From: an uncultured Prochlorococcus sp. | Lineage (GTDB): Bacteria; Cyanobacteriota; Cyanobacteriia; PCC-6307; Cyanobiaceae | Assembly: GCA_902590775.1 (NCBI GenBank) | Contig: CACIYC010000001.1 | Location: 25,770-89,769, forward strand | Direction of reading: 5' to 3' | Length of the DNA: 64,000 bases | Shown: piece after piece, positions 45,768 through 54,659 of the stretch | Numbering within the stretch: position 1 is the stretch's first letter | Layout: every line of letters begins with the position of its first letter | Notes under the pieces: generated by a model | What the model saw: only the letters and a program-made list of their open reading frames with translations | What the model was told of the DNA's origin: nothing | Databases searched by the model: none | Program-made: the position numbers and the translations under genes

Positions 45768-47015
45768 TTATGACTTAGCTTCTAACCAATATTTTTGTAA
45801 TTCAATTAAAGAATCTTTTGGCCCAACAAGACTAAGTATAGGTTGATTAAGGTGATTAATTGCCGACTCTTGAATATCTTCACTTGTTATTCTTTCAAGC
45901 CTTTTAATGCTTTCAGTATCATAATTAGCATTCATTCTAAGGCCTATTAAGTGAGCCTTCCTTTCTGATCGTTGAGAAATAGTTTGTGAATTATGTGATA
46001 TATTACCTATAAACTTTGCTTTTGCTAATTTCAATTCTTCTTTAGAAAGATATTTATTCCTTATATCTAACCAGCATTTTATAAGTAGTTTAAGTGTTAG
46101 CAAAGACTTATCTTTTCTTGAAGAAGCATGGATTAAGAAGGGAGCTTGATACTCTCTTATTGGATGATATACTCCAACGTCATAAGTCAATCCATTTTTT
46201 TCTCTTAAAGTTCTAAAAAGTAAACTTGACATGCCAGAACCTAGATAGCATGAAAGAAGTCTCAAAGAGAGATCGTCGTTATGAGAGTGTGATATTGTAG
46301 CTTTTCCAAGAATTATTATAACTTGGTTAGTCTCTAAAGGCTTAATAGTTATTGAGGTTCTTAAATTCTCATTAGATAGTTTTGGGATAATCTTTTCTGG
46401 TATAGCTTTAGCCTCTAAAGAGTATTCCTTTATCCCTGCAAAAAGCTTTTCAATATTTGTTGGTAATGCACCAGAAACTACAATTGTCTTTTCTCTATAT
46501 GCAAGTTTACTTGATAGTAATATAATGTCTTTTCTATCAATATTTTCTAGTTCATCTTTTGAGCCAAGTATTTCTTTTGCATAGGGATGATTTTCGAAAA
46601 TAAGTTTTTTCCATTGATTAAAAGCTATGATAAAAGGATTTTCTTTTTGTCTATGAATTGCTTGAATAGATAAATTTCTTTCAAGAATAAGTTGTTTTTC
46701 TTCGAAGTGAGGTTCGGTAATTATATAATTAAAAATTGGCAGAAGGATTAAGCTTTTTGTATCCATACATTTTAGAGAAATCATTAAACCGTCTTCATAA
46801 GTCTCGCAATGAAGTTCAGCTCCACTACTTTCGAAAAGTTCTGCAATTTCAAATGCATTATAGGGACCACAACCTCTTGTTAGCATTGAACTTAAAAGGT
46901 TATGTATACCATTTTTGTTAAATGGATCGGCTCGACTTCCTTCTCTAATCCACATTTTTACCGCTAGGATTCCAGGTGAATTGCAACTATCTAAAATAAT
47001 TTTTAGAGACTTCAT
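45768..47015 (-). CDS. M16 peptidase-family subunit, probably non-catalytic
   Basis: A 415-residue M16-fold protein whose active-site region reads NGIHNLLSSMLTRGCG: the HxxEH zinc motif is missing (it has NLLSS). The remaining fold segments (GLTYDVGVYHPIREYQAPFLIHAS) match the family. It overlaps the catalytic paralogue upstream by 4 bp, so the pair probably forms a heterodimer, as in alpha/beta mitochondrial processing peptidases and PqqF-like pairs. Confidence 0.85.
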   Translation of the reverse strand: MKSLKIILDSCNSPGILAVKMWIREGSRADPFNKNGIHNLLSSMLTRGCGPYNAFEIAELFESSGAELHCETYEDGLMISLKCMDTKSLILLPIFNYIITEPHFEEKQLILERNLSIQAIHRQKENPFIIAFNQWKKLIFENHPYAKEILGSKDELENIDRKDIILLSSKLAYREKTIVVSGALPTNIEKLFAGIKEYSLEAKAIPEKIIPKLSNENLRTSITIKPLETNQVIIILGKATISHSHNDDLSLRLLSCYLGSGMSSLLFRTLREKNGLTYDVGVYHPIREYQAPFLIHASSRKDKSLLTLKLLIKCWLDIRNKYLSKEELKLAKAKFIGNISHNSQTISQRSERKAHLIGLRMNANYDTESIKRLERITSEDIQESAINHLNQPILSLVGPKDSLIELQKYWLEAKS

Positions 47016-48259
47016 TCCTTGTAATTATTCTTTTTTGGTTTTGAAATAAGTGTAAAACTTTTTTCTGGTTGGAGTTTCGTTAAAATTATATTTTGAATAT
47101 TTATGCTTCCCCAATATTTAATATGTTTTAATGGTTCTAATAAAGGCTGGTGACGATTCCATAGAGCTTGTGAGGCACTGATTCCTGCAATTTGTGTGGT
47201 TAACTCTAATCCGAAACAAATACTATTAATAACTAATTGTTTAGCTCTTTCTAACTCTTTAAAACTAGGCGCATTCGTAAGAGAATTTTGAAGAATAAAA
47301 TTGATTTCAGTTTCTACTTTTACTAAATCTTTTTCTAAACAAGTTGCTTCTAGTAGAACAATGCCTCCTTGTTCAAGAGCAGTTATATCCATTTCTATAG
47401 AATCAACGATTTGGAGATTTTCGCGTAAATGCTTTACAAGACGACTACTTCTTCCTTCGGCAAGAATAGTTGTTGCAATGTCGGCTCCCATAATGATTAA
47501 TTGGTCTTTTGCTGGCGGCAAAGGCCATGCCATTGATATCCTTGCTGATTCAAGTCTTTCAACTCCTATTTCTTTTCGCCCTGATAAGAAAGATTTTATT
47601 GCTGAATTTGAATCTGCAACGAAATCTGTTTCTTGATTTATTGTATTAATTTTGCCAAGATCACTTTTATTTAGAAGACTCTCTATGTTTTCAGGAATTG
47701 TTCCTGCTATCCCAAGTGAGAGATTTGCTGGTTGATATCGTCTTTTGTGAAATGCTTTTAGTCCTTCTGGATTACTAGTTTTTATCGAGTCTTCAAAACC
47801 TAAAATAGGCCTCCCGTATGGATGCTTGGGCCAGCAATTTTCAAGTAATATTTGAAAAACTTTTTCTTCAGGTTGATCCTTGTTTTGTGAAATTTCTTCT
47901 ATTACAACTTCCTTTTCAACTAAATAAGGATTCTTTTCAAACGTAGGTGTAAGGACAAGATTTAGAAGCAGGTCAATTGCTATTGGAACATCTTTACCTG
48001 GTACGAGTACATAGTAATGAACATCATCAAGACCTGTTGCAGCATTACTGCTTCCTCCTAAAGCCTCAATTCTTTTATCAAATTCACCTTCTTTTAATTT
48101 GCTACTTCCTTTGAAAATAATATGCTCTAGCAAATGAGCCAATCCTTCTTCTCCTTCTTTCTCAAAATAACTTCCTCCCCTACACCATAGATCTATACAA
48201 GTTAAAGGAGAATCAGGCAAATCAGCAAAAATGCACCTAGCTTTATTTTGCAGATGCAA
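47012..48259 (-). CDS. M16 zinc peptidase, catalytic subunit
   Basis: A 415-residue M16 metallopeptidase. The inverted zinc motif HLLEH (EGLAHLLEHIIFKG) and the distal Glu (EKEVVIEEISQ) are intact. It is expected to degrade peptides, possibly transit-peptide-like or signal fragments. The predicted start is TTG; the frame stays open with no ATG in the 48 bp upstream, so the true N-terminus may be slightly longer (TPNLLYLHLQN...). Cotranscribed with the non-catalytic paralogue. Confidence 0.85.
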   Translation of the reverse strand: MHLQNKARCIFADLPDSPLTCIDLWCRGGSYFEKEGEEGLAHLLEHIIFKGSSKLKEGEFDKRIEALGGSSNAATGLDDVHYYVLVPGKDVPIAIDLLLNLVLTPTFEKNPYLVEKEVVIEEISQNKDQPEEKVFQILLENCWPKHPYGRPILGFEDSIKTSNPEGLKAFHKRRYQPANLSLGIAGTIPENIESLLNKSDLGKINTINQETDFVADSNSAIKSFLSGRKEIGVERLESARISMAWPLPPAKDQLIIMGADIATTILAEGRSSRLVKHLRENLQIVDSIEMDITALEQGGIVLLEATCLEKDLVKVETEINFILQNSLTNAPSFKELERAKQLVINSICFGLELTTQIAGISASQALWNRHQPLLEPLKHIKYWGSINIQNIILTKLQPEKSFTLISKPKKNNYKE

Positions 48260-48421
48260 GTAAAGAAGATTTGGAGTTTGGATTGATTTCTTCAGAGTTG
48301 AATATCAAAGTTCCATTGTGATCCTTTTTCGCATAGTGTTGTGTAAATGTTTGCATAATCTTTTACTCTGAATCCTTTCTTAGAATCAGTTGCAAATCGG
48401 ATTAGGGAACGAGCACGAGAC

Positions 48422-49075
48422 TTGACTGACTTTGAGTCGTTAGAGCTGGCCCCTGATTTAAAGAATATTTATGGCAAGTCAGGTGGAGATGATTTATGCA
48501 TTCTTAATGAATTACATCAAGCCAGAGGCTTTCGTAAACTTCATATAGAAAAAGCAATTTTTGGATCTTCTTTGCAAATACTTCATGCAGTCTTTTTCCC
48601 TGAACCAGTTTTTGATTTACCAATTTTTGGAGTTGATCTTGTAGCAGTTCCTTCAGGTATTTCCGCTGCAATAGTTGATCTTTCACCTGTTCGACAAAAT
48701 CTACCTGATTTTATTGATAATGAATTAAAAAAAATTCATATACCACAATTCGAAAATGTAAGAAAAATGCCTGATTGGGGAGATATCTTTTCACCGTATG
48801 TTCAATTTATTGCACCAATTGATTCAAAAGAAAATGGATTTTTCTTTGAATTGGTTGATAAATTCTTGGATATATTAATAATTTACTCTGATTCAATTGA
48901 ATCAGATCCTAGGAATTCTTCAAATTCTATTGAAAGACTTCGAAGACAGAGTTATTATTGCGATCAGCAAAAGAAAAATGACAAGACTCGCAGCGTCTTG
49001 GCAAAAACTTTTGGTGCTAAATGGGCAGATAAATATATAGAAATGGTACTTTTTGATTCACCAGCATTTGATTAA
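48422..49075 (+). CDS. pcyA: Phycocyanobilin:ferredoxin oxidoreductase
   Basis: A bilin reductase that makes phycocyanobilin from biliverdin. The active-site His is in SSLQILHAVFFPEP and the Asp in IFGVDLVAVPSG; NLPDFIDNEL and FFFELVDKFLDILI also fit. The first canonical start is TTG (217 residues), but the frame is open to 48359 and the upstream codons encode NPFLESVANRIRERARD, which looks like the normal PcyA N-terminus. A CTG at 48368 would give 235 residues, nearer the family length. Phycocyanobilin in Prochlorococcus supplies a residual phycobiliprotein or photoreceptor. Confidence 0.88.
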   Translation: MTDFESLELAPDLKNIYGKSGGDDLCILNELHQARGFRKLHIEKAIFGSSLQILHAVFFPEPVFDLPIFGVDLVAVPSGISAAIVDLSPVRQNLPDFIDNELKKIHIPQFENVRKMPDWGDIFSPYVQFIAPIDSKENGFFFELVDKFLDILIIYSDSIESDPRNSSNSIERLRRQSYYCDQQKKNDKTRSVLAKTFGAKWADKYIEMVLFDSPAFD

Positions 49076-49976
49076 AAGAAAATTGAAATACTTTATTTAT
49101 CCTTCTTTTGCTTTCTTAGCATTGTTCTTGTTCTTTGCTTTTGGAAGAAAACCTCCAGAGGATAAAGACTTAACAAATACTGTATCTGTTGTAAGAACTA
49201 TTGAAGCTGTCGCAGCTTTGGGGTATTTATCTCCATCAGGTGAAATAAGAATGCTTGCAGCTCCAACAAGTGGCCTTGGTGGTACCCCTAGAATTCAAAG
49301 ATTGTTTATTGAAGAAGGAGTTGAGGTAAAGAAAGGTCAAGTACTTGCAGTTTTTGATAATAAATCTCGAATTCTTGCTGATCTAGAAATTAGCAAAGCA
49401 CGATTGGAAATAATTGAGAACAATTTACGTTTTCAAAAGAGAGAAATCTCAAGATATGAGGAATCAGTTTCTCAAGGAGCTTCCCCTCAAATATTGCTAG
49501 ATGAAAAAAATGATATTTTAATTCAAATATTAGGTAAAAAGAAGGAAATTCTTGCTGAAATTAAAGGTCTTGAAGTTGAGTTGTTTGATAGTCAGTTGCG
49601 CAGTCCTATCGATGGGACAATACTTAAAATCAATGTTAGAGAAGGGGAAAGGTCTGGATTAGAAGGCGTACTTGAAATAGGTTCTAATCACAAAATGGAA
49701 GCTCTTATAGAAGTTTATGAATCTGATATAGATCGTGTAAGTTTAGGGCAAAAAGTTTCTTTGATAAGTGAAAATGGAGGTTTTGATGGGACTCTTGATG
49801 GCGAAGTTAGGCAGATAAGTCCTCAAATACGTCAGCGAAGAGTATTGGCTACTGATCCAACTGGAGATGCAGATGCCAGAATTGTAGAAGTCAGAATTAG
49901 GCTTGATTCCAGTTCATCTATCAAAGTTAAAAGTTTTACAGGTATGAAAGTAATAGCAAAATTTGAACCGAGGTGA
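49053..49976 (+). CDS. Membrane-fusion protein, DevB-like
   Basis: A 307-residue HlyD/DevB-type protein. It starts at TTG and overlaps pcyA by 23 bp. One N-terminal membrane helix (FIYPSFAFLALFLFFAFG) is followed by a biotinyl-lipoyl-like part (GGTPRIQRLFIEEGVEVKKGQVLAVFDNKS), a helical hairpin and the second lipoyl half (SQLRSPIDGTILKINVREGE). It links the DevC/DevA ABC transporter to an outer-membrane channel of TolC type. In heterocystous species this system exports glycolipid; the substrate here is unknown. Confidence 0.83.
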   Translation: MIHQHLIKRKLKYFIYPSFAFLALFLFFAFGRKPPEDKDLTNTVSVVRTIEAVAALGYLSPSGEIRMLAAPTSGLGGTPRIQRLFIEEGVEVKKGQVLAVFDNKSRILADLEISKARLEIIENNLRFQKREISRYEESVSQGASPQILLDEKNDILIQILGKKKEILAEIKGLEVELFDSQLRSPIDGTILKINVREGERSGLEGVLEIGSNHKMEALIEVYESDIDRVSLGQKVSLISENGGFDGTLDGEVRQISPQIRQRRVLATDPTGDADARIVEVRIRLDSSSSIKVKSFTGMKVIAKFEPR

Positions 49977-51145
49977 AATTCCAATTTTTGCATGGCCGAA
50001 GAATTCCTTTGGCATGGTTATTGCTTACAAGGCAACCTTTGCGTTTATTAGTTGCAATAGCAGGTATTTGTTTTGCAGGGATCCTTATGTTTATGCAACT
50101 AGGTTTTCGAGATGGTTTGTTTGACGCGAGTGTAACTGTGCATAAGTTATTTGATACAGATTTGGTTTTAATGAGCCCTCGTTCAATGAGTTCAATAAGT
50201 ATGAGTGGTTTTCCTAGGAGAAGACTTGTTCAGGCTATGGCCCATAGAGATGTAATTGGAACGACACCAGTTAATTGGAATTTCTTACTTTGGCGCAATC
50301 CCAAGACTCTTTCGACAAGGGCAATTTTAGCTTTAGGTTTTGAACCTAGTGATCCACTTTTATTAGATCCGAATTTTTCAGTTAAAGCAAAATCATTAAA
50401 ATCAACAGGGCGAGTATTATTTGATGTCCTTTCGCGAGAAGAGTTTGGTCCAGTAGCTCAATGGTTTTCAGAAGGGAGAATAGTTGAGACAGAAGTTGCT
50501 GGAAAAAGAGTTCGCGTTGAAGGTTTGGTAAGCCTTGGGCCATCTTTTGGGGCTGATGGTAATTTAATTACAAGTAGGGAAACATTCCTTAAACTTTTAC
50601 CTAGTACGCCTCCTGGAAGCATTGAAATTGGACTTGTTAGATTGAAAAAAGATTCGGATCCATATGAAGTTGTTGAATCTTTAAAAGCAAGTTTGCCTAA
50701 TGATGTAAAGGTTTTTACACGACAAGAATTTATAGATTTTGAGAAGAATTATTGGCGTACAAGTACTTCTATTGGATTTATTTTTACACTTGGAGCCGCT
50801 ATGGGTTTTGTTGTCGGGAGTGTAATTGTATATCAAATTTTATATAGCGATGTCAGTGATCATTTAGCAGAGTATGCAACATTAATGGCAATGGGATATA
50901 GGCTGAAAACTTTGTTTGGAGTGGTAGCTAGAGAAGGAATATTCCTAGCAATCATGGGTTATCTTCCTGCTTATATTTCGGCTCAAGTTTTATATGCTTT
51001 AGTGAGGGGATCTACTAAATTGCCAGTAGCAATGGATCCTCAAAGAGCGTATCTTGTGTTTTTCTTGATTTTATTCATGTGTATGGCATCTGCTTCTATT
51101 GCAATGAGGCGACTTGTAGATGCTGATCCTGCAGAGATTTTTTAA
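49973..51145 (+). CDS. ABC transporter permease, DevC-like
   Basis: A 390-residue MacB/DevC-type permease with an N-terminal membrane helix (LLVAIAGICFAGILMFMQLGFRDG), a large periplasmic domain and three C-terminal helices (SIGFIFTLGAAMGFVVGSVIVYQIL; GIFLAIMGYLPAYISAQVLYAL). The GFRDGLFDASVTVHKLFDTDLVLMSPRSMSSI stretch matches DevC. Overlaps devB by 4 bp and devA by about 26 bp. Confidence 0.85.
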   Translation: MKFQFLHGRRIPLAWLLLTRQPLRLLVAIAGICFAGILMFMQLGFRDGLFDASVTVHKLFDTDLVLMSPRSMSSISMSGFPRRRLVQAMAHRDVIGTTPVNWNFLLWRNPKTLSTRAILALGFEPSDPLLLDPNFSVKAKSLKSTGRVLFDVLSREEFGPVAQWFSEGRIVETEVAGKRVRVEGLVSLGPSFGADGNLITSRETFLKLLPSTPPGSIEIGLVRLKKDSDPYEVVESLKASLPNDVKVFTRQEFIDFEKNYWRTSTSIGFIFTLGAAMGFVVGSVIVYQILYSDVSDHLAEYATLMAMGYRLKTLFGVVAREGIFLAIMGYLPAYISAQVLYALVRGSTKLPVAMDPQRAYLVFFLILFMCMASASIAMRRLVDADPAEIF

Positions 51146-51878
51146 TGGAAGTTTATTAATTCTAGATGTGATTCCTTTAAAAAATTCAGGAAAACTTCCT
51201 CCAACAGTTCAGATAGATTCTCTTAGCCATTGGTATGGGAAAGGTATAACTAGGAAGCAAGTACTTTATTCAGTTTCTATGAGAATAGAACCTGGTGAGG
51301 TTGTTTTACTGACGGGGCCTTCAGGATGTGGAAAAACCACTTTGCTTACATTGATTGGTGCCTTGCGAACTGTAGAGAGAGGACGATTATCTGTTCTTGG
51401 TCATGAGCTTAATGGAGCTGGAAGAAGAACTCGTCAAATGCTTAGACAAAATATTGGAATGATTTTTCAAGGACATAATCTTTTGAGATGTCTGACTTCA
51501 GAACAAAATGTTCAAATGGGTTCCGATTTATTGAAAGGTCTTTCTTATCGAGCAAGAAGAGATCATGCAAGAGAATGGCTTAGAGCAGTTGGTTTGGAAG
51601 ATCAAATGAATAAACTTCCACATGATTTGTCTGGAGGACAAAAACAAAGAGTTGCTATTGCTAGAGCTCTTTCGGCACGCCCTAAATTATTGCTTGCGGA
51701 TGAACCAACTTCAGCCCTTGATAGTTTTACAGGAAGGGAAATCGTTTCTTTATTAAAGCGTTTGGCTATTGAACAGGATTGTTCTGTCTTAATGGTTACT
51801 CATGATCCAAGAATTCTTGATGTGGCAGATCGTCTTATAAAAATGGAAGATGGTAAATTGCAGCCTGTTATTGAGTAG
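51120..51878 (+). CDS. ABC transporter ATPase, DevA-like
   Basis: A 252-residue ATPase of the LolD/MacB class. Walker A is GPSGCGKTTLL, the signature motif LSGGQKQRVAIARALS, Walker B LLLADEPTSALD and the H-loop VLMVTHD. The frame from ATG 51120 overlaps devC by 26 bp; an in-frame GTG at 51168 is the alternative start. Powers export by the DevB-C-A complex. Confidence 0.87.
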   Translation: MLILQRFFNGSLLILDVIPLKNSGKLPPTVQIDSLSHWYGKGITRKQVLYSVSMRIEPGEVVLLTGPSGCGKTTLLTLIGALRTVERGRLSVLGHELNGAGRRTRQMLRQNIGMIFQGHNLLRCLTSEQNVQMGSDLLKGLSYRARRDHAREWLRAVGLEDQMNKLPHDLSGGQKQRVAIARALSARPKLLLADEPTSALDSFTGREIVSLLKRLAIEQDCSVLMVTHDPRILDVADRLIKMEDGKLQPVIE

Positions 51879-51906
51879 GCTGTTAAGAATACAAATTTTT
51901 ACCCTT

Positions 51907-52056
51907 ATGTCAAAGCGAAGAAATCTTAAAAAAGAGAAGCAGGAGAGGAATCGAGCTTATGCAAGGAAGTTTAAAAAGCGTAAGCTTCGTTCGGATGGAG
52001 CTGGTGCTGGTAATGGAGTTACTGGAACAGCAAATAATGGAGGAGCAGCAGATTAA
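51907..52056 (+). CDS. Small basic protein
   Basis: A 49-residue protein with a very basic start (MSKRRNLKKEKQERNRAYAR) and a Gly/Ala/Asn tail. An upstream in-frame ATG at 51850 gives 68 residues overlapping devA, but the internal ATG at 51907 gives the more natural protein. It resembles small nucleic-acid- or ribosome-associated proteins of picocyanobacteria; function unknown. Confidence 0.55.
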   Translation: MSKRRNLKKEKQERNRAYARKFKKRKLRSDGAGAGNGVTGTANNGGAAD

Positions 52057-52152
52057 TAGTTCTATTTAATAATGGAACTTAAACAGTATTTGTAGATTGC
52101 TAATTTTAGATTATTAACCATGAATTTTTGTTTAACCCTTTGAGTTAATAGG

Positions 52153-53085
52153 ATGTTTTTAAGCGTCGTTATACCCACATATAATCGTTTGCCAATCTTA
52201 AAGAAGTGCCTGCTTTCACTTGAAAGACAAAAGATATTTAATGAGGTAGATCAATTTGAAGTTTTGGTGGTAGATGATGGTTCTATTGATGGAACTTGTA
52301 ATTGGATAGAACAAAATTTAGAGCTATTTCCTCATATTAGTTTAATTAAACAAGATCATAGTGGTCCTGGGATAGCAAGGAATACTGGCGTTGATAATGC
52401 TAGGGGCGATGTAATTGTTTTTATTGATAGTGATTTAGTTGTTATTGATTCTTTTCTTGAAAACCATGCTGCGTGTCTTAGAAAAAATTGGTTAAGAAAA
52501 GAAGATAGACGTTGTTTTACTTATGGAGCAGTTGTTAATACAAGTAATTTTAATAATCCAACTGCAGAACCTCATAAATTTTCTGATCTTTCCTGGGCTT
52601 ACTTTGCTACTGGAAATGTAGCGATAGATAAAAATGTTTTAAAGCAATCCGGCCTTTTTGATCCTTCTTTTAGGCTTTATGGATGGGAGGATCTTGAACT
52701 GGGAGAACGGCTACGTCATATGGGAACAAAGTTAGTTAAATGTCCTAAAGCAATTGGTTATCATTGGCATCCAGCATTAAGTCTTGATCAGATTCCTTCA
52801 CTAGTAAATGTTGAGATTGAAAGGGCAAAAATGGCAATCGTTTTTTATAGGAAACATCCAACTTTAAGAGTTCGTTTTATTATTCAATATACTTTTATTC
52901 ATCGTTTTCTTTGGGAGGCGTTAACTTTTTGTGGAATCATAAACGAGGTAAACCTTAGACCATTATTGAAGTTTTTAATAAGGAGAGGTTTCTCAGCATT
53001 GGCTATGGAGTTGTTGCGCTTTCCATTGAATCTCATCAATGTAAGACAGATTTATCGAGAAGCTAAGTTAAAAGGACTTAATTGA
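52153..53085 (+). CDS. Glycosyltransferase, family 2
   Basis: A 310-residue GT-A fold transferase. The nucleotide-sugar site reads SVVIPTYNRLPILKKCLLSL and VLVVDDGSIDGT, the metal DxD is FIDSDLVVIDSF, and GWEDLELGERLRHMG is the acceptor-side ED motif. It has no clear membrane segments. It could build a cell-surface polysaccharide. Sits alone between the DevBCA group and rpsB. Confidence 0.87.
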   Translation: MFLSVVIPTYNRLPILKKCLLSLERQKIFNEVDQFEVLVVDDGSIDGTCNWIEQNLELFPHISLIKQDHSGPGIARNTGVDNARGDVIVFIDSDLVVIDSFLENHAACLRKNWLRKEDRRCFTYGAVVNTSNFNNPTAEPHKFSDLSWAYFATGNVAIDKNVLKQSGLFDPSFRLYGWEDLELGERLRHMGTKLVKCPKAIGYHWHPALSLDQIPSLVNVEIERAKMAIVFYRKHPTLRVRFIIQYTFIHRFLWEALTFCGIINEVNLRPLLKFLIRRGFSALAMELLRFPLNLINVRQIYREAKLKGLN

Positions 53086-53123
53086 TCTAATCCTTTGGTA
53101 GATTGGCTGGGTAAATAAAACTC

Positions 53124-53207
53124 CGCACATCTGACTGTTTCGGGTGATCAAAATCTTTTAATAGATTTGTATCCCTGTCAGATGGAGGCCAACCCGAAAC
53201 CCTGAAA
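53124..53207 (+). promoter_or_regulatory. rpsB leader with interleaved helices, candidate pseudoknot
   Basis: Four blocks upstream of rpsB form two perfect interleaved pairs: CATCTGAC (53128-53135) with GTCAGATG (53177-53184), and GTTTCGGGT (53137-53145) with ACCCGAAAC (53192-53200). A third hairpin AAATCT/AGATTT (53151-53156/53163-53168) lies in between. The GGAGG at 53184-53188 touches the first pair and is 19 nt from the ATG. The layout fits S2-mediated feedback, known from rpsB in other bacteria, but the two long helices could instead be alternatives. Confidence 0.7.
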
Positions 53208-53924
53208 ATGGCTGTTGTAACTCTTTCAGAGATGATGGAAGCTGGTGCACATTTTGGACACCAGACCAGAAGATGGAACCCAAAAATGTCTCGGTACATA
53301 TATTGTGCGAGAAATGGAGTTCATATTATTGATCTTGTTAAAACTGCGGTTTGTATGAATAATGCATACAAATGGACAAGAAGTGCTGCTAGAGGAGGAA
53401 AAAGGTTTTTGTTTGTTGGTACAAAGAAACAAGCCTCAGAAGTAGTTGCCCAAGAAGCTGCTAGATGTGGAGCTTCATATGTCAATCAAAGATGGCTTGG
53501 TGGAATGCTTACTAATTGGACAACGATGAAAGCTCGAATTGATAGATTGAAAGATTTAGAAAGAATGGAATCCAGTGGTGCTATTGCTATGAGGCCTAAG
53601 AAAGAAGCATCTGTTTTAAGGCATGAATTAGAGAGATTGCAAAAGTACCTTGGTGGATTAAAAGGGATGAAACGTCTTCCAGATGTGGTCGTTTTAGTTG
53701 ATCAACGAAGGGAATCTAATGCAGTTTTAGAAGCTAGAAAATTAGATATACCTTTAGTGTCAATGCTTGACACCAATTGTGACCCTGATTTATGTGAGGT
53801 TCCTATTCCTTGCAATGACGATGCAGTTAGGTCTGTTCAACTTGTTCTAGGAAGGCTTGCAGATGCAATTATTGAAGGTCGGCATAGTTCCAATGATCAA
53901 CGCAATAGACCAAAATATTCATAG
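53208..53924 (+). CDS. rpsB: 30S ribosomal protein S2
   Basis: A 238-residue ribosomal protein of the small subunit. The N-terminus [27 protein letters not shown] and the motif [16 protein letters not shown] are diagnostic. The structured leader upstream and the tsf gene downstream are the usual order rpsB-tsf. A 13-bp imperfect hairpin lies between them. Confidence 0.97.
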   Translation: MAVVTLSEMMEAGAHFGHQTRRWNPKMSRYIYCARNGVHIIDLVKTAVCMNNAYKWTRSAARGGKRFLFVGTKKQASEVVAQEAARCGASYVNQRWLGGMLTNWTTMKARIDRLKDLERMESSGAIAMRPKKEASVLRHELERLQKYLGGLKGMKRLPDVVVLVDQRRESNAVLEARKLDIPLVSMLDTNCDPDLCEVPIPCNDDAVRSVQLVLGRLADAIIEGRHSSNDQRNRPKYS

Positions 53925-53925
53925 A

Positions 53926-53968
53926 TTTTTTCTGAGTAGGTTTTTATACTGTTCTCCTACAGAAAAAA
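53926..53968 (+). promoter_or_regulatory. Intercistronic hairpin between rpsB and tsf
   Basis: TTTTTTCTG (53926-53934) pairs with CAGAAAAAA (53960-53968), and TAGG with CCTA just inside, with an AG bulge, giving 13 base pairs around a 15-nt loop. It starts just after the rpsB stop, is followed by A not T, and so does not look like a plain terminator on the plus strand. It may be a processing site or an attenuator lowering tsf expression. Confidence 0.45.
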
Positions 53969-54000
53969 AACGGTAAATCTTCATTTTTCACATTAATAAA

Positions 54001-54654
54001 ATGGCTGATATTACAGCAAAGCTTGTAAAGGATCTTAGAGATAAGACAGGAGCAGGAATGATGGACTGCAAGAAAGCTTTGGCAGAGTCAAAAGGTGATA
54101 TTGCCAAAGCTATTGAATGGTTACGTCAAAAAGGTATTGCTAGTGCAGAAAAAAAATCCGGGAGAATTGCTGCTGAAGGTGCTATTGGAAGTTATATTCA
54201 TACAGGTTCTAGAGTTGGTGTATTACTTGAGTTGAATTGTGAAACTGATTTTGTTGCACGTGGGGAAATATTTCAAGGTCTTTTAAAGGATGTTGCAATG
54301 CAAGTAGCAGCATGCCCTAATGTTGAATATGTCGCTGTTGATGATATTCCAGTGAACATTGTAGAAAATGAAAAATCAATAGAAATGGGAAGAGATGATT
54401 TGTCTGGTAAGCCAGAACAAATTAAATCCAAAATAGTTGAAGGGAGAATTGCAAAAAGATTGAAAGAGCTTGCATTGGTTGAACAACCTTTTATTCGTGA
54501 TAGCTCTATAACTGTTGAACAATTAATTAAACAGGTTGCTGGTCAAATAGGTGAAAATTTGAGAGTTAGAAGATTTACTAGATATACACTTGGAGAAGGC
54601 ATCGAAGTTAAAGAATCAGACTTTGCTGCAGAAGTGGCTTCTATGTCTTCTTAG
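54001..54654 (+). CDS. tsf: Elongation factor Ts
   Basis: A 217-residue nucleotide-exchange factor for EF-Tu. The N-terminal UBA domain reads [27 protein letters not shown], the core has [23 protein letters not shown] text ([15 protein letters not shown]), and [24 protein letters not shown] sequence follows. Length fits the short cyanobacterial form. Follows rpsB by 76 bp. Confidence 0.97.
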   Translation: MADITAKLVKDLRDKTGAGMMDCKKALAESKGDIAKAIEWLRQKGIASAEKKSGRIAAEGAIGSYIHTGSRVGVLLELNCETDFVARGEIFQGLLKDVAMQVAACPNVEYVAVDDIPVNIVENEKSIEMGRDDLSGKPEQIKSKIVEGRIAKRLKELALVEQPFIRDSSITVEQLIKQVAGQIGENLRVRRFTRYTLGEGIEVKESDFAAEVASMSS

Positions 54655-54659
54655 TAATT

